The notes: generated by a model from the letters alone, not told the origin. A stretch of 64,000 bases of DNA from Enterobacter pseudoroggenkampii (GCF_026420145.1 NZ_JAPMLV010000001.1:992001-1056000); one strand, 5' to 3'. Counted from the stretch's first letter, positions 35,866 to 46,290 are shown. Translations and numbers: made by a program.

Positions 35866-35892
35866 TAAAAAGGCCGCCCACGCGGCCTTTTT
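35866..35892 (+). terminator. Terminator of ihfA
   Basis: AAAAAGGCCGC and GCGGCCTTTTTT pair around a CCAC loop, closing the pheMST-ihfA operon. Confidence 0.94.
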
Positions 35893-35957
35893 TCTTTGCG
35901 CTCTCCGGCAAACCCGCCGTAAAATCAATTACATCTCACGCTACTAAAACCGTACAC

Positions 35958-36938
35958 ATGCTTGATTATGCCCATCGCCAGCACCGTTCCGATAAGCGTC
36001 GCCTGCTTTTGCTGGTGCTATTGCTCATTATCGCCGCGGCCGTGAGCCTCTGTGCCGGAGACCGATGGATAGGGCCTGAAAGCTGGTGGGGGCCGGACGG
36101 GCAGCTCTTCGTCTGGCAAATTCGCCTGCCGCGCACCGTCGCGGTGGTTCTGGTGGGTGCCGCGCTGGCGCTGTGCGGCACCATTATGCAGGCGTTGTTC
36201 GATAATCCGCTGGCGGAGCCCGGGCTGCTTGGCGTGTCGAACGGGGCAGGCGTGGGGCTGATTGCGGCGGTGATGCTGGGCGGGGGAGACCTCTCCGGAT
36301 GGAGTATTAGCCTGAGCGCTATTCTCGGCGCATTGCTGATCACAGCGATCCTTCTTCGCTTCGCCAGACGGCACTTATCGACCAGCCGTCTGCTGCTTGC
36401 CGGCGTGGCGCTGGGGATCATCTGTAGCGCGTTGATGACCTGGGCGGTCTACTTCTCAACATCTTTTGACTTGCGTCAGCTGATGTACTGGATGATGGGC
36501 GGCTTTGGGGGCGTTGACTGGCACCAGGGCTGGCTGATGGCGCTGCTGGTACCGGTCATCGTGTGGGCTGCCCTTCAGGCGCAGCCGCTGAATATGCTCG
36601 CGCTGGGTGAAACCTCTGCCCGCCAGCTCGGCATGCCGATTGGGTTCTGGCGTAATGTGCTGGTGATCGTCATTGGCTGGCTGGTTGGCGTCAGCGTGGC
36701 CCTGGCGGGCGCGATCGGTTTTATCGGGCTGGTTATTCCGCACATGCTGCGTCTGTGTGGCCTCACGGACCATCGGACTCTGCTTCCGGCCTCGGCGGTC
36801 GCCGGGGCCGTCACGCTGCTGGTGGCCGATATCATCGCCCGGCTAGCCCTGACGGCCGCAGAGCTGCCGATTGGCGTGGTGACCGCCACGCTGGGCGCGC
36901 CGGTCTTTATCTGGCTACTATTAAAAGCTGGACGTTAA
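35958..36938 (+). CDS. btuC: Vitamin B12 ABC transporter permease BtuC
   Basis: The 326-residue FecCD-family permease spans the inner membrane about ten times; two copies pair with BtuD to import cobalamin delivered by BtuF. Conserved blocks are [45 protein letters not shown] and [16 protein letters not shown], the latter being the coupling helix that docks on BtuD. It is followed by btuE and btuD in the same order as E. coli. No cobalamin riboswitch precedes it. Confidence 0.97.
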   Translation: MLDYAHRQHRSDKRRLLLLVLLLIIAAAVSLCAGDRWIGPESWWGPDGQLFVWQIRLPRTVAVVLVGAALALCGTIMQALFDNPLAEPGLLGVSNGAGVGLIAAVMLGGGDLSGWSISLSAILGALLITAILLRFARRHLSTSRLLLAGVALGIICSALMTWAVYFSTSFDLRQLMYWMMGGFGGVDWHQGWLMALLVPVIVWAALQAQPLNMLALGETSARQLGMPIGFWRNVLVIVIGWLVGVSVALAGAIGFIGLVIPHMLRLCGLTDHRTLLPASAVAGAVTLLVADIIARLALTAAELPIGVVTATLGAPVFIWLLLKAGR

Positions 36939-36972
36939 ATCAACTAGCCGTAAGACAACCTGAGGGAATGCT

Positions 36973-37524
36973 ATGCAGTCAACTATCCTGAATACTGAAG
37001 TGACCACCATTGACGGCGAGAAAACCACGCTGGAAGGCTACAAAGGCAACGTGTTGCTTGTCGTCAACGTGGCATCCAAATGTGGCCTGACGCCGCAGTA
37101 CGAGCAGCTGGAAAACATTCAGAAGGCCTGGGAGAAAGACGGTTTCACCGTTCTGGGCTTCCCGTGCAACCAGTTCCTCGGCCAGGAGCCGGGCAGCGAA
37201 GAGGAGATCAAAACCTTCTGCAGCACCACCTATGGCGTGACGTTCCCGATGTTCAGCAAAATCGATGTCAACGGTGAAGACCGCCATCCGCTGTATGCGA
37301 AGCTGATCTCTGCCGCGCCGAAGGCCGTTGCGCCGGAAGGAAGCGGTTTTTATGAACGCATGGCCAGCAAAGGCCGCGCGCCGCTTTACCCGGACGATAT
37401 CCTGTGGAATTTTGAAAAATTCCTGATTGGTCGCGACGGCCAGGTCGTTCAGCGTTTTTCACCGGATATGACCCCTGAAGATCCGATCGTCATGGAATCT
37501 ATCAAGCTGGCGCTGGCGAAATAA
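36973..37524 (+). CDS. btuE: Glutathione/thioredoxin peroxidase BtuE
   Basis: The 183-residue peroxidase of the glutathione-peroxidase family lies within the btu operon but is not needed for B12 uptake; it reduces hydroperoxides, preferring thioredoxin in E. coli. The peroxidatic cysteine is in [11 protein letters not shown], the glutamine/asparagine partners in GFPCNQF and [21 protein letters not shown] is the ribosome-binding site. Its stop overlaps the btuD ATG by one base (TAATG). Confidence 0.96.
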   Translation: MQSTILNTEVTTIDGEKTTLEGYKGNVLLVVNVASKCGLTPQYEQLENIQKAWEKDGFTVLGFPCNQFLGQEPGSEEEIKTFCSTTYGVTFPMFSKIDVNGEDRHPLYAKLISAAPKAVAPEGSGFYERMASKGRAPLYPDDILWNFEKFLIGRDGQVVQRFSPDMTPEDPIVMESIKLALAK

Positions 37525-38279
37525 TGTCGTTGCTGATGCAGCTCACGGACGTTGCCGAGAAGGGGCGTCTGGAGGCGATATCCGGTGCCGTCAATGCGGG
37601 AGAAATTCTGCATCTTGTCGGGCCAAACGGTGCGGGGAAGAGTACGCTGCTGGCACGGATGGCAGGCATGACCGACGGAGAAGGGCAGATAACGCTGCTG
37701 GAGCATACGCTCGCCGACTGGTCGCCGGTCTCGCTGGCGCATCGGCGCAGTTACCTCGTGCAGCAGCAGATGCCGCCCTTTGCGATGCCGGTCTGGCACT
37801 ATCTGATGCTGCATTTGCACGACAAACAACAAACGTCACTGCTGACGGACGTGGCCGCGGCTCTTGGGCTGGAAGATAAACTGTCCCGGCACGCCAGCCA
37901 GCTTTCCGGCGGAGAGTGGCAGCGGGTTCGCCTGGCGGCTGTCATCCTTCAGATCCACCCGGCCGGCAATCCTCACGGGCGGATGCTGCTTCTCGATGAG
38001 CCCATGAGCGGTCTGGACGTGGCGCAGCAGGCGGCACTGGATACGCTGTTAAGCACCCTGAGCCGAAAAGGCATTGCCGTGGTGATGAGCAGCCATGACC
38101 TCAACCACACCCTGCGTCATGCCCACCGGGTATGGCTGCTCTCGAAGGGAAAGATGATCGCCAGCGGTGCACGGGATCAGGTTCTTACGCCACCCCATCT
38201 TGCCCGCGCATACAACATGTCGTTCCGCAGGCTGGATATAGAAGGACATAAGATGCTGATTTCTACCGGGCAGGCGTAA
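37524..38279 (+). CDS. btuD: Vitamin B12 ABC transporter ATPase BtuD
   Basis: The 251-residue ATPase has Walker [10 protein letters not shown] (about residues 35-43), signature [14 protein letters not shown], Walker [13 protein letters not shown] and the switch histidine in [10 protein letters not shown]. It energises BtuC. Translation is coupled to btuE through TAATG. E. coli BtuD has 249 residues. Confidence 0.97.
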   Translation: MSLLMQLTDVAEKGRLEAISGAVNAGEILHLVGPNGAGKSTLLARMAGMTDGEGQITLLEHTLADWSPVSLAHRRSYLVQQQMPPFAMPVWHYLMLHLHDKQQTSLLTDVAAALGLEDKLSRHASQLSGGEWQRVRLAAVILQIHPAGNPHGRMLLLDEPMSGLDVAQQAALDTLLSTLSRKGIAVVMSSHDLNHTLRHAHRVWLLSKGKMIASGARDQVLTPPHLARAYNMSFRRLDIEGHKMLISTGQA

Positions 38280-38353
38280 CCGTTTCTTGCCTGTGAGCAC
38301 AATTGCACGCTAAATTACGAAAAGAACAATAAAAGCAGAGGATTCGTCTGAAA

Positions 38354-38818
38354 ATGCGATTCTGGTTTCTCCTGATGGCCACACTCTTTCTTGCGGGATG
38401 CAGTAGCCATCGTGCGCCGCCGCCTAACCCACGGCTTTCAGATTCGATCACCGTTATTGCCAGCCTTAACGATCAGCTGAGCAACTGGCGCGGCACGCCT
38501 TATCGCTACGGCGGCATGAGCCGCGGCGGTGTGGATTGCTCCGGCTTCGTTCTGATGACGTTTCGCGATAAGTTTGATTTACAGCTTCCGCGCGAAACGC
38601 GCAAGCAGGCAGAAATCGGCACTGAAATTGATAAAGACGATCTTCTGCCCGGAGACCTGGTTTTCTTCAAAACTGGTTCGGGTGAAAGCGGTCTTCACGT
38701 GGGCATATATGATACAGACAATCAGTTCATTCACGCCTCGACCAGTCGCGGGGTGATGCGCTCCTCTCTTGATAATGTTTACTGGCGTAAAAATTTCTGG
38801 CAGGCACGACGTATATAG
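38354..38818 (+). CDS. nlpC: NlpC/P60 lipoprotein endopeptidase
   Basis: The 154-residue outer-membrane lipoprotein has lipobox LAGC with acylated Cys16. The NlpC/P60 cysteine peptidase domain shows the catalytic Cys in RGGVDCSGFVLMTF, His in SGLHVGIYDTDN and a third polar residue in FIHAS. Related enzymes cut D-Glu-meso-DAP cross-link peptides in peptidoglycan. GCAGAGGATTCG precedes the ATG. It is followed by its own terminator. Confidence 0.95.
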   Translation: MRFWFLLMATLFLAGCSSHRAPPPNPRLSDSITVIASLNDQLSNWRGTPYRYGGMSRGGVDCSGFVLMTFRDKFDLQLPRETRKQAEIGTEIDKDDLLPGDLVFFKTGSGESGLHVGIYDTDNQFIHASTSRGVMRSSLDNVYWRKNFWQARRI

Positions 38819-38842
38819 TCTTTGTCGGATACTTCTCTTATG

Positions 38843-38876
38843 ACGGCATGGTAAGAATAAATCATGCCGTTTTTTC
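38843..38876 (+). terminator. Terminator of nlpC
   Basis: ACGGCATG and CATGCCGT form a perfect 8-bp stem with a 12-base loop and a TTTTTT tail, 24 bases after the nlpC stop. The rest of the gap to ydiV (38877-39111) is AT-rich with no further structure I can name. Confidence 0.88.
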
Positions 38877-39111
38877 TCAAATAAGATGCTTAAAGTTAAA
38901 TTTACCTAAAATTAGCGAATCCTGCATGTGTCTGTTTTATCTAAAACTGGCTATTATTCTGCAACCAGGATAAAATTATTTTAGATTCAGGGATAAATCT
39001 GAAAATTAATACGGAACTAATGAAATTAATCTTATTAAAATCAAGACAGTGGAATTGTGTCGGCAATTGCTCCAGGATGTCCTCTCTCATCTTTAATGCG
39101 GGGCGAGTGCA

Positions 39112-39828
39112 ATGATTATTACGCTAGATAATGCTTACCAGTCTGAACTGCTGCTTCTGCCTGCCCGTAATAGCGCAGGTGAGCTGAAAGGTTTAGAAAT
39201 TCTGGTTAACTTTACTGGCGTCGGCAGCAATGTGCGGATCCCCACTGAGCTTGTTATCCCTCGGCTTTCAGCGGCTGAAGAGTTAGCGCTGTTTGACGAA
39301 AAACTGCAATTGCTTGATACCTGTAAACTGTTTTTTATTCAGCATCAGTTAATTGCATGGATCAATATTACACCTGCAATAGTTGAATTTTTATTAAGTA
39401 ATGGAAACGCTGTTTCAATCCTTGAGCGTTATCCGTTTCTTGAGTTTACTGTTAATGAGAATTATCCAGGTTTAAATAACGGAAAGGACGACCTGCAGCT
39501 GGCGAGAATGGCAATCCATTTCCCGTTGGTCCTGGCAAACTTTGGTGCAGGCGCCGCCTCGCTCAAAGCGGTCTATGATGGATTATTTAAACGGGTCATC
39601 CTTGATAAAGGATTCATTCAGCAGCGTGCCCTGGAGCTCTCCTTTGAGCCTTTTATGCGCGCAATCCTCTGGCAAATCACGCCGCACTGCCAGTCAGTGA
39701 TTGTCTCGGGTATTGACGACCACGGCCTGTTGCAGCGCGTTTTGTCCTTCAATTTTGGTGCAATGCAGGGGGCTCTCTGGCCAGCCGTCTCTGCAGAACA
39801 CGTCACTACGCTGGTTCAGCAGCGATAA
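39112..39828 (+). CDS. ydiV: YdiV (RflP), degenerate EAL protein, anti-FlhDC factor
   Basis: The 238-residue protein has an EAL-like fold ([64 protein letters not shown]) but lacks the EAL signature and catalytic acidic residues, so it should not hydrolyse cyclic-di-GMP. E. coli and Salmonella YdiV bind FlhD and repress flagellar genes, linking motility to nutrient state. Identity to E. coli is only moderate, lower than its neighbours. The ribosome-binding site GGGGCGAG is unremarkable. Position between nlpC and selO is conserved. Confidence 0.9.
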   Translation: MIITLDNAYQSELLLLPARNSAGELKGLEILVNFTGVGSNVRIPTELVIPRLSAAEELALFDEKLQLLDTCKLFFIQHQLIAWINITPAIVEFLLSNGNAVSILERYPFLEFTVNENYPGLNNGKDDLQLARMAIHFPLVLANFGAGAASLKAVYDGLFKRVILDKGFIQQRALELSFEPFMRAILWQITPHCQSVIVSGIDDHGLLQRVLSFNFGAMQGALWPAVSAEHVTTLVQQR

Positions 39829-39889
39829 CCCTTGCTTTCGCCCGTGTTTAAGTCCGGGTAAACCCTCTACACTAAAAGCAGGAGGACCT

Positions 39890-41332
39890 ATGACCCTGTC
39901 TTTTACTGCTCACTGGCATGATGAGTTGCCTGGCTTTTATACCGCACTCAAACCTACACCGTTACACAATTCACGCCTTATCTGGCATAACGATTTGCTG
40001 GCTGAAGAACTGGCTATTCCGCCTGAGCTGTTTCAGCGTTCAGAGAGCGCTGGCGTCTGGGGCGGTGAAATGCTTCTTGCCGGTATGCAGCCTCTGGCTC
40101 AGGTCTATAGCGGACATCAGTTTGGCGTCTGGGCGGGACAGCTGGGCGACGGCAGGGGGATCCTGCTCGGGGAACAACAGCTTCCCAACGGGGAGACGGT
40201 TGACTGGCACCTGAAAGGCGCGGGCCTGACTCCCTATTCGCGGATGGGCGACGGGCGCGCGGTACTGCGTTCAACGATTCGCGAGTGCCTGGGCTCCGAG
40301 GCGATGCATGCCCTGGGTATTCCCACCACCCGCGCGCTGTCGATCGTTACCAGCGATACCCCGGTTATGCGTGAAACCGTGGAAAAGGGCGCAATGCTGA
40401 TGCGTATCGCGCAAAGCCATTTGCGCTTCGGTCATTTTGAGCATTTTTACTATCGTCGCGAGCCGGAAAAGGTGCGCCAGCTGGCTGACTTTGCCATTCG
40501 TCACCACTGGGCACATTTGCAGGACGAGGCGGATAAATACGTTCTCTGGTTCAGGGACGTGGTGGCTCGTACCGCAACCCTGATTGCCCGCTGGCAAACG
40601 GTAGGCTTTGCCCATGGCGTGATGAATACGGACAACATGTCGCTTCTCGGGTTGACCTTTGACTACGGTCCTTTTGGCTTCCTGGATGATTATCAGCCTG
40701 GGTACATCTGCAACCACTCCGACTATCAGGGGCGCTACAGTTTTGACAATCAGCCCGCGGTGGGCCTGTGGAACCTGCAGCGGCTTGCACAAACCCTGTC
40801 GCCGTTTATCGACGTTGATGCCCTGAATGATGCCCTCGACAGCTATCAGGAGATCTTACTGCGGGAATATGGCACGCTGATGCGCAACAAGCTGGGGCTG
40901 GTGACGCAGGAGAAGGGCGATAACGACATCCTCAATGGCCTGTTTGCCCTGATGGCGCGCGAGGGCAGCGATTACACGCGTACCTTCCGGATGCTGGGGC
41001 AGACGGAGCAGTACAGCGCCGCCTCGCCGCTGCGCGATGAGTTTATTGACAGACAGGCGTTTGACGACTGGTTTGCATCCTACCGCACGCGGCTGCAGCA
41101 GGAGCAGGTGGATGACGCCGCCCGCCAGACGCAGATGAACGCCACGAACCCCGCGATGGTGTTGCGCAACTGGCTGGCGCAGCGGGCGATTGAGCAGGCA
41201 GAGCAGGGCGAGTACGACGAGCTACACCGTTTGCACGTGGCGTTGCGCACGCCGTTTGCCGATCGGGACGACGACTACGTCAGCCGCCCGCCCGACTGGG
41301 GCAAGCGGCTGGAGGTCAGCTGCTCAAGCTAG
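39890..41332 (+). CDS. selO: SelO (YdiU) protein AMPylase
   Basis: The 480-residue pseudokinase-fold enzyme transfers AMP from ATP to Ser/Thr/Tyr of target proteins and takes part in redox-stress protection. [17 protein letters not shown] is the inverted glycine-rich ATP loop, [28 protein letters not shown] the conserved core, and [22 protein letters not shown] the metal-binding region. The C-terminus ends VSCSS, so the conserved redox cysteine replaces the selenocysteine of animal SelO. ATG 39890 follows GCAGGAGGACCT; the open frame upstream overlaps ydiV and is not used. Confidence 0.96.
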   Translation: MTLSFTAHWHDELPGFYTALKPTPLHNSRLIWHNDLLAEELAIPPELFQRSESAGVWGGEMLLAGMQPLAQVYSGHQFGVWAGQLGDGRGILLGEQQLPNGETVDWHLKGAGLTPYSRMGDGRAVLRSTIRECLGSEAMHALGIPTTRALSIVTSDTPVMRETVEKGAMLMRIAQSHLRFGHFEHFYYRREPEKVRQLADFAIRHHWAHLQDEADKYVLWFRDVVARTATLIARWQTVGFAHGVMNTDNMSLLGLTFDYGPFGFLDDYQPGYICNHSDYQGRYSFDNQPAVGLWNLQRLAQTLSPFIDVDALNDALDSYQEILLREYGTLMRNKLGLVTQEKGDNDILNGLFALMAREGSDYTRTFRMLGQTEQYSAASPLRDEFIDRQAFDDWFASYRTRLQQEQVDDAARQTQMNATNPAMVLRNWLAQRAIEQAEQGEYDELHRLHVALRTPFADRDDDYVSRPPDWGKRLEVSCSS

Positions 41333-41340
41333 CGATTTTT

Positions 41341-41368
41341 GCCGGGCGGCGGTGTCGCCTAACCCGGC
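41341..41368. repeat. REP palindrome between selO and the hydroxybutyrate operon
   Basis: GCCGGGC...ACCCGGC with an inner GGCG/CGCC is a typical REP unit, preceded by TTTTT (41336-41340). It lies 8 bases after selO and 7 before the end of the convergent dehydrogenase gene. Confidence 0.8.
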
Positions 41369-41375
41369 CTGAACA

Positions 41376-42146
41376 TCACTGCGCGACCCAGCCGCCATCC
41401 ATATTCCACGCGGCGCCGCGAACGTTCACGGCGCTGTCGCTACACAAAAACAGCGCCAGTTCGCCCAGCTGCTCCGGGGTGACAAACTCGCCCGAAGGCT
41501 GTTTTTCTGCAAGGAGCAGATCGCGAGCCTGCTCCGGCGGTACGCCCTCAGCGATACGTTTATCGATCTGCTGCTGCACCAGCGGCGTCAGCACCCAGCC
41601 GGGACAGATCGTATTGGCGGTAATGCCGGTGCGCGCGGTTTCCAGCGCCAGCGATTTCGTAAAGCCCACTACGCCATGCTTGGCGGCCACGTAGGCGGAC
41701 TTCTCTTTTGACGCGACCAGCCCGTGAACGGAGGCGATATTAATGATGCGCCCCCAGTTTTTCTCGCGCATGGCGGGCAGCGCCAGCCGGCTGGTATGAA
41801 ACACCGAGGAGAGATTAATGGCGATAATGTCGTTCCATTTCTCCACCGGAAACGCGTCAACCGGGGCGACATACTGTATCCCGGCATTGTTGACAAGAAT
41901 GTCCACGCCGCCAAACTGCGATTCGGCGTAGCGCATCATGGCTTCAATTTGCAACACGTCACGCAGGTCTGCATCGTGATAGCCCGGCTTTTTGCCCAGT
42001 TGCGCAATCTCTTCTCGTGCTGATTCGCTGTCGCCGAAACCGTTGAGGATCAGCTGCGCCCCGGCCTTCGCCAGCACGCGGGCGATCCCCAGACCAATGC
42101 CGCTGGTCGAGCCGGTCACCAGTGCGGTCTTACCGTTCAGATTCAT
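41376..42146 (-). CDS. 3-hydroxybutyrate dehydrogenase (SDR family)
   Basis: The 256-residue short-chain dehydrogenase oxidises D-3-hydroxybutyrate to acetoacetate with NAD+. It has the Rossmann TGSTSGIGLG (12-21), NNAGI, catalytic Ser in NIASVHGL and YxxxK as SAYVAAKHG; VHGLVASKEKSAYVAAKHGVVG and LLAEKQPSGEFVTPEQLGELALFL are characteristic of BdhA. I start at ATG 42146 (MNLNGKTALVTG), after GGAGAGAAAG; the frame extends six codons further. It is the last gene of the operon, and its start lies 11 bases after the permease stop. Confidence 0.9.
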   Translation of the reverse strand: MNLNGKTALVTGSTSGIGLGIARVLAKAGAQLILNGFGDSESAREEIAQLGKKPGYHDADLRDVLQIEAMMRYAESQFGGVDILVNNAGIQYVAPVDAFPVEKWNDIIAINLSSVFHTSRLALPAMREKNWGRIINIASVHGLVASKEKSAYVAAKHGVVGFTKSLALETARTGITANTICPGWVLTPLVQQQIDKRIAEGVPPEQARDLLLAEKQPSGEFVTPEQLGELALFLCSDSAVNVRGAAWNMDGGWVAQ

Positions 42147-42156
42147 CTTTCTCTCC

Positions 42157-43548
42157 TTACACAATGCCGGTCAGATAGAACACGGCAATGACAAAAAGCA
42201 CTGCCAGACTTTTAATGATGGTGATAGCGAAAATGCCGCCGTAGGCCTGGCGATGGCTCAGGCCGGTAATCGCCAGCAAAGTAATCACCGCGCCGTTATG
42301 GGGCAGCGTATCCATACCGCCGCTCGCCATTGAGGCCACGCGGTGCAGCACCTCAAGCGGGATATTGGCGGCGTGGGCGGCGGCGACAAACGAGTCGGCC
42401 ATGGCGGCGAGGGCAATACTCATCCCGCCGGACGCCGAGCCGGTGATCCCCGCAAGCACCGTCACGCTGATGGCTTCATTCAGCAGCGGATTCGGAATGG
42501 CCGCCAGCGCGTGGGATAACACCAGAAAACCGGGCAGGGCGGCGATAACCGCGCCGAAACCGTATTCCGAGGCGGTATTCATCGCCGCCAGAATGGCACC
42601 GCTCACCGCGGTCCGGCTGCCTTCAGCCAGACGCCCCCGGATATTGCGAAAGCCAAAAATCAGCACCAGCACGATACCTGAGATCAGTGCCGCTTCCACG
42701 GCCCAGATGGCGGTGATCTTGCTCACCTCGGTCACAATCGGTTTCGCCAGACCTGGCAGCGTAAGCTCGTGGGTCGTGCCGTACCAGCCGGGGATCCAGC
42801 GGGTAAACAGCAGATTCAGTATGCCCACTACCAGCAGCGGGGAGATAGCAATCAGCGGGTGAGGGAGATTGATGTTGTCCGGCGTCTCCGGTTCATTTTT
42901 CAGTTCCGTGCCGTAACCCTCGTTGTTGCTGAGCGCCTTACGACGCTGGCGCTCCAGCCAGAGCAGGCCAAAACAGATAATAAACAGCGAGCCAATCAGC
43001 CCCAGCCACGGCGCGGCCCAGGCGTTGGTACCAAAGAAGCTGGTGGGGATAATGTTCTGGATCTGCGGCGTGCCGGGCAGGGCATCCATGGTAAACGAAA
43101 ATGCCCCCAGCGCCACGGTGGCCGGTATCAGCCGTTTAGGAATGCCGCTCTGGCGGAACAGTTCCGCGGCGAACGGATAAACCGCAAACGCCACCACGAA
43201 CAGCGACACGCCGCCGTAGGTTAACAGCGCGCACACGAGAACAATTACCGGGATCGCGTGGCGACGGCCGAGGATCTGAATCGCCGCAGCGACGATGGAC
43301 CGTGAGAAACCGGAAAGCTCAATCAGTTTGCCAAACACCGCTCCCAGCAGGAACACCGGGAAGTAGAGCTTGACGAAGCCGACCATTTTTTCCATAAACA
43401 GGCCGGTAAACGTCGGGCCGACGGCGCCCGGGTCGGTCAGCAGCACGGCGCCGAGCGCCGCAATCGGCGCAAACAAAATCACGCTGTATCCGCGATAGGC
43501 CGCCAGCATCAGCAGCGCCAGCGCCGCCAGGGCAATTAATACACTCAT
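42157..43548 (-). CDS. GntP-family permease, probable 3-hydroxybutyrate/short-chain acid importer
   Basis: The 463-residue membrane protein has 12 or so hydrophobic segments and the GntP-family pattern (LTYGGVSLFVVAFAVYPFAAELFRQSGIPKRLIPATVALGAFSFTMDALPGTPQ; GITGSASGGMSIALAAMADSF; MASGGMDTLPHNGAVITLLAITGL). GntP carriers take up gluconate and other hydroxy acids by proton symport. Its place between thiolase and hydroxybutyrate dehydrogenase genes suggests 3-hydroxybutyrate or acetoacetate as substrate; that is inference. ATG 43548 lies 5 bases after GAGGAG; a GTG one codon upstream is less well placed. Confidence 0.85.
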   Translation of the reverse strand: MSVLIALAALALLMLAAYRGYSVILFAPIAALGAVLLTDPGAVGPTFTGLFMEKMVGFVKLYFPVFLLGAVFGKLIELSGFSRSIVAAAIQILGRRHAIPVIVLVCALLTYGGVSLFVVAFAVYPFAAELFRQSGIPKRLIPATVALGAFSFTMDALPGTPQIQNIIPTSFFGTNAWAAPWLGLIGSLFIICFGLLWLERQRRKALSNNEGYGTELKNEPETPDNINLPHPLIAISPLLVVGILNLLFTRWIPGWYGTTHELTLPGLAKPIVTEVSKITAIWAVEAALISGIVLVLIFGFRNIRGRLAEGSRTAVSGAILAAMNTASEYGFGAVIAALPGFLVLSHALAAIPNPLLNEAISVTVLAGITGSASGGMSIALAAMADSFVAAAHAANIPLEVLHRVASMASGGMDTLPHNGAVITLLAITGLSHRQAYGGIFAITIIKSLAVLFVIAVFYLTGIV

Positions 43549-43592
43549 CACGACTCCTCACTGTCATTATTATTCGGGTACCAACGAGATGT

Positions 43593-44774
43593 TTAACGCT
43601 CAACGGTCAGGGCAATGCCTTGCCCGCCGCCTACGCACAGGGTGACGAGCCCTTTTTTAACGTCACGGCGCTGCATTTCGTGCAGCAGCGTCACGAGGAT
43701 GCGGCAGCCGGAAGCGCCAATCGGATGACCGAGGGCGATCGCGCCGCCGTTAACGTTCACCCTGCGTTCATCCCAGCCGAGCTGCTGGCCCACCGCCAGC
43801 GCCTGGGCGGCAAAGGCTTCATTGGCTTCAATGAGGTCCACGTCATCGAGCGTCCAGCCCGCCCGCGCCAGCGCCGTCTGGCAGGCGCTGACCGGCCCGA
43901 TGCCCATCACCGACGGGTCAACGCCCGTCACGGCATAGCTCACGATGCGCCCCAGAATCGGCAAACCGCTCTCCCGCGCCTTTTCGCCGCTCATCAGCAG
44001 CACCGCCGCGGCGCCATCGTTGAGCGTAGAGGCATTTCCCGCCGTGACCGTGCCTTGCTCCTGCAAAAAGGCGGGGCGCAGCTGCGCAAGCTGCTCGGCG
44101 CTGGTGCCTGGCCGGGGCTGCTCGTCACGGCTGACAATAAGCGGCGGCTTTTTACCCTGCCTCACCGTCACCGGCGCTATCTCGGCATCAAACCGGCCCG
44201 CTTCGGCGGCGGAGGCCGCTTTTTGCTGCGACCGGGCGGCAAAGGCGTCCTGCTGCTCGCGGGAAATATCATTCTCACGGGCGACGTTTTCAGCGGTGAT
44301 CCCCATGTGGTAACCGTTGAACGCGTCCCACAGACCGTCCGTAATCATGCTGTCCTGCAGGCCAGTATGGCCAAAACGCAGCCCTGAACGTGCGCCGTCC
44401 AGCAGATAAGGGGCATTGCTCATGCTCTCCTGACCGCCAGCGATAACCACATCCGCGTCGCCGCAGCGGATCGCCTGCGCGGCGAGCTGCACCGCTTTCA
44501 AGCCCGCACCGCAGACCAGGTTGACCGTTGTCGCTGGAGTGCAGACGGGCAATCCGGCGTTGATGGCCGTCTGGCGCGCAGGGTTTTGTCCGCATCCCGC
44601 CGTCAGCACCTGACCGAAAATCACCTCATCTATCGTCTCAGCTGGAAGACCGCTGTTCTCCAGCAGACGACTCACCGCTATGGCCCCCAGCTCAACCGCT
44701 GAAAGGGAAGATAGCGATCCGCGAAAACTGCCAATGGGGGTTCGCGTTGCCCCGACAATCATGACCTCTTTCAT
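43593..44774 (-). CDS. Acetyl-CoA acetyltransferase (thiolase, AtoB-like)
   Basis: The 393-residue thiolase splits acetoacetyl-CoA with CoA into two acetyl-CoA. Active-site residues are the nucleophile Cys in [14 protein letters not shown] (about residue 88), His in [14 protein letters not shown] and Cys in [12 protein letters not shown]. Length is standard for biosynthetic/degradative thiolases (391-395). It stands 9 bases after the CoA transferase beta gene and before the permease, completing a route from 3-hydroxybutyrate to acetyl-CoA. Similar to E. coli AtoB, though the atoDAEB order is different. Confidence 0.94.
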   Translation of the reverse strand: MKEVMIVGATRTPIGSFRGSLSSLSAVELGAIAVSRLLENSGLPAETIDEVIFGQVLTAGCGQNPARQTAINAGLPVCTPATTVNLVCGAGLKAVQLAAQAIRCGDADVVIAGGQESMSNAPYLLDGARSGLRFGHTGLQDSMITDGLWDAFNGYHMGITAENVARENDISREQQDAFAARSQQKAASAAEAGRFDAEIAPVTVRQGKKPPLIVSRDEQPRPGTSAEQLAQLRPAFLQEQGTVTAGNASTLNDGAAAVLLMSGEKARESGLPILGRIVSYAVTGVDPSVMGIGPVSACQTALARAGWTLDDVDLIEANEAFAAQALAVGQQLGWDERRVNVNGGAIALGHPIGASGCRILVTLLHEMQRRDVKKGLVTLCVGGGQGIALTVER

Positions 44775-44783
44775 CGTGAGTCC

Positions 44784-45440
44784 TCAGCTGAAGCGCATCT
44801 CGCGAACGTCGTCCGCCACAATTAATTTCCCGGCGGTCTTAGCCGCAATGTCGTCGATACTGACGCCGGGGGCGTATTCCCGCAGGATGAACGCGCCGTC
44901 CGCGATCTCGAGCAGCGCGAGGTCGGTTAAGACCCGGCGGATGCAGCCCGCGCCCGTGAGCGGCAGCGTGCAGCGCGACAGCAGCTTTGATTCACCGTTT
45001 TTTGACGCATGGGTCATTACCACAATGATGTTCTGCGCCCCGGCGACAAGATCCATCGCGCCGCCCATGCCCTTCACCATCTTTCCGGGGATCATCCACG
45101 AGGCGATATTGCCCTCGACGTCCACCTCAAACGCGCCCAGCACGGTCAGGTCAACATGGCCTCCGCGGATCATGGCAAACGACTGGGCCGAGTCGAAAAT
45201 GGCCGCGCCTGTCCGTGCGGTCACGGTCTGTTTACCGGCGTTGATCATGTCGGCGTCGAGGCTCTGCTCGTCAGGAAAAGCCCCCATCCCCAGCAGTCCG
45301 TTTTCCGACTGGAGCATCACGTCCATTCCTTCCGGAATGTAGTTCGCCACCAGGGTAGGGATACCAATCCCCAGGTTGACGTAATACCCGTCGCGCAGCT
45401 CGCGGGCGACGCGCATGGCCATCTGTTCACGGGTTAACAT
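44784..45440 (-). CDS. 3-oxoacid CoA-transferase beta subunit (AtoA/ScoB-like)
   Basis: The 218-residue subunit contains the catalytic glutamate in MLQSENGLLGMGAFP, which forms the glutamyl-CoA intermediate, plus GHVDLTVLGAFEVD and KGMGGAMDLVAGA. Together with the alpha subunit it activates acetoacetate to acetoacetyl-CoA using succinyl-CoA or acetyl-CoA; which donor is used cannot be read from sequence. ATG 45440 is preferred over GTG 45446 because GGAG sits 7 bases upstream of it. It starts 2 bases after the alpha stop. Confidence 0.93.
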   Translation of the reverse strand: MLTREQMAMRVARELRDGYYVNLGIGIPTLVANYIPEGMDVMLQSENGLLGMGAFPDEQSLDADMINAGKQTVTARTGAAIFDSAQSFAMIRGGHVDLTVLGAFEVDVEGNIASWMIPGKMVKGMGGAMDLVAGAQNIIVVMTHASKNGESKLLSRCTLPLTGAGCIRRVLTDLALLEIADGAFILREYAPGVSIDDIAAKTAGKLIVADDVREMRFS

Positions 45441-45442
45441 CG

Positions 45443-46150
45443 TCACACTCCTTCCGTGCGCAGCGTGCGCTGTTCAATGCGTTTTTCAAACTGGCCGACA
45501 ATCAGCCTGTCGACGTAAATGCCCGGTGTATGAATGGCCGACGGGGGCAGCTCGCCCGGGGGAACAATCTCTTCCACCTCGACGACCGTTATCCAGCCCG
45601 CCGTTGCCATCAGCGGATTAAAGTTTTGCGCGGTATGCCGGTAGACGACGTTGCCGTACCAGTCCGCTTTCCAGCCCTTGATCAGCGCGAAATCACCGGT
45701 AATGGCCTCTTCAAGGATGTAATGCTTACCGGCAAACTGGCGCACGTCTTTGCCGGCAGCCACGGGGGTGCCGTAGCCGGTGGCCGTGTAAAATGCCGGA
45801 ATACCCGCACCGCCCGCGCGCACCTTTTCCGCCAGCGTGCCCTGAGGCGTGAGTTCAATCTCCAGTTCACCGCTCAGCACCTGCCGCTCGAACAGCGCGT
45901 TCTCGCCGACGTAAGAGGCCACTACTTTGCGAACCTGCCGCGTTTCGAGCAGGAGCCCGAGACCGAAACCGTCCACGCCGCAGTTGTTTGATACCACCGT
46001 CAGATCTTTCACCTGACGGCGTTTGACCTCTGCAATCAGGTTCTCCGGAATCCCGCACAGGCCGAAGCCGCCCGCCAGCAAAGTCATCCCGTCCGTCAGC
46101 CCATCCAGCGCCTGCGCATAGCTGTCGACGCGCTTATCCAGTCCCGCCAT
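45443..46150 (-). CDS. 3-oxoacid CoA-transferase alpha subunit (AtoD/ScoA-like)
   Basis: The 235-residue subunit shows [13 protein letters not shown] (about residues 30-42, the CoA-binding signature GGFGxCGIPE), [15 protein letters not shown] and [25 protein letters not shown]. It is the first gene of the operon and divergent from the LysR gene. ATG 46150 (MAGLDKRV) lies 6 bases after GGAGGA; ATG 46156 abuts that sequence and is unlikely. The product pairs with the beta subunit next door as a heterotetramer. Confidence 0.93.
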   Translation of the reverse strand: MAGLDKRVDSYAQALDGLTDGMTLLAGGFGLCGIPENLIAEVKRRQVKDLTVVSNNCGVDGFGLGLLLETRQVRKVVASYVGENALFERQVLSGELEIELTPQGTLAEKVRAGGAGIPAFYTATGYGTPVAAGKDVRQFAGKHYILEEAITGDFALIKGWKADWYGNVVYRHTAQNFNPLMATAGWITVVEVEEIVPPGELPPSAIHTPGIYVDRLIVGQFEKRIEQRTLRTEGV

Positions 46151-46249
46151 CGTCATTCCTCCTCTTAACCGTGGCGGTATCATTAGGGGCGGCGACTCAT
46201 TTGTTAATTTTGAATTTGTGACCCACTCATTTGGTTTTTTTATTAATTT

Positions 46250-46283
46250 CCTGTTAACTAAATTTTTTCAATTAGTTAACAGG
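46250..46283. promoter_or_regulatory. Perfect 12-bp inverted repeat, probable LysR operator
   Basis: CCTGTTAACTAA at 46250-46261 and its exact complement at 46272-46283 are separated by 10 bases. The centre is about 116 bases from the CoA-transferase start and 24 bases from the LysR start, and the right arm covers the AGG of the LysR ribosome-binding site. Such dyads (T-N11-A type) in divergent regions are usual LysR targets. Confidence 0.75.
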
Positions 46284-46290
46284 ATGAAAA

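Noticed and set aside
35893..35957. Cobalamin riboswitch upstream of btuC
   Set aside because: The gap is only about 65 bases after the ihfA terminator, too short for a B12 riboswitch.
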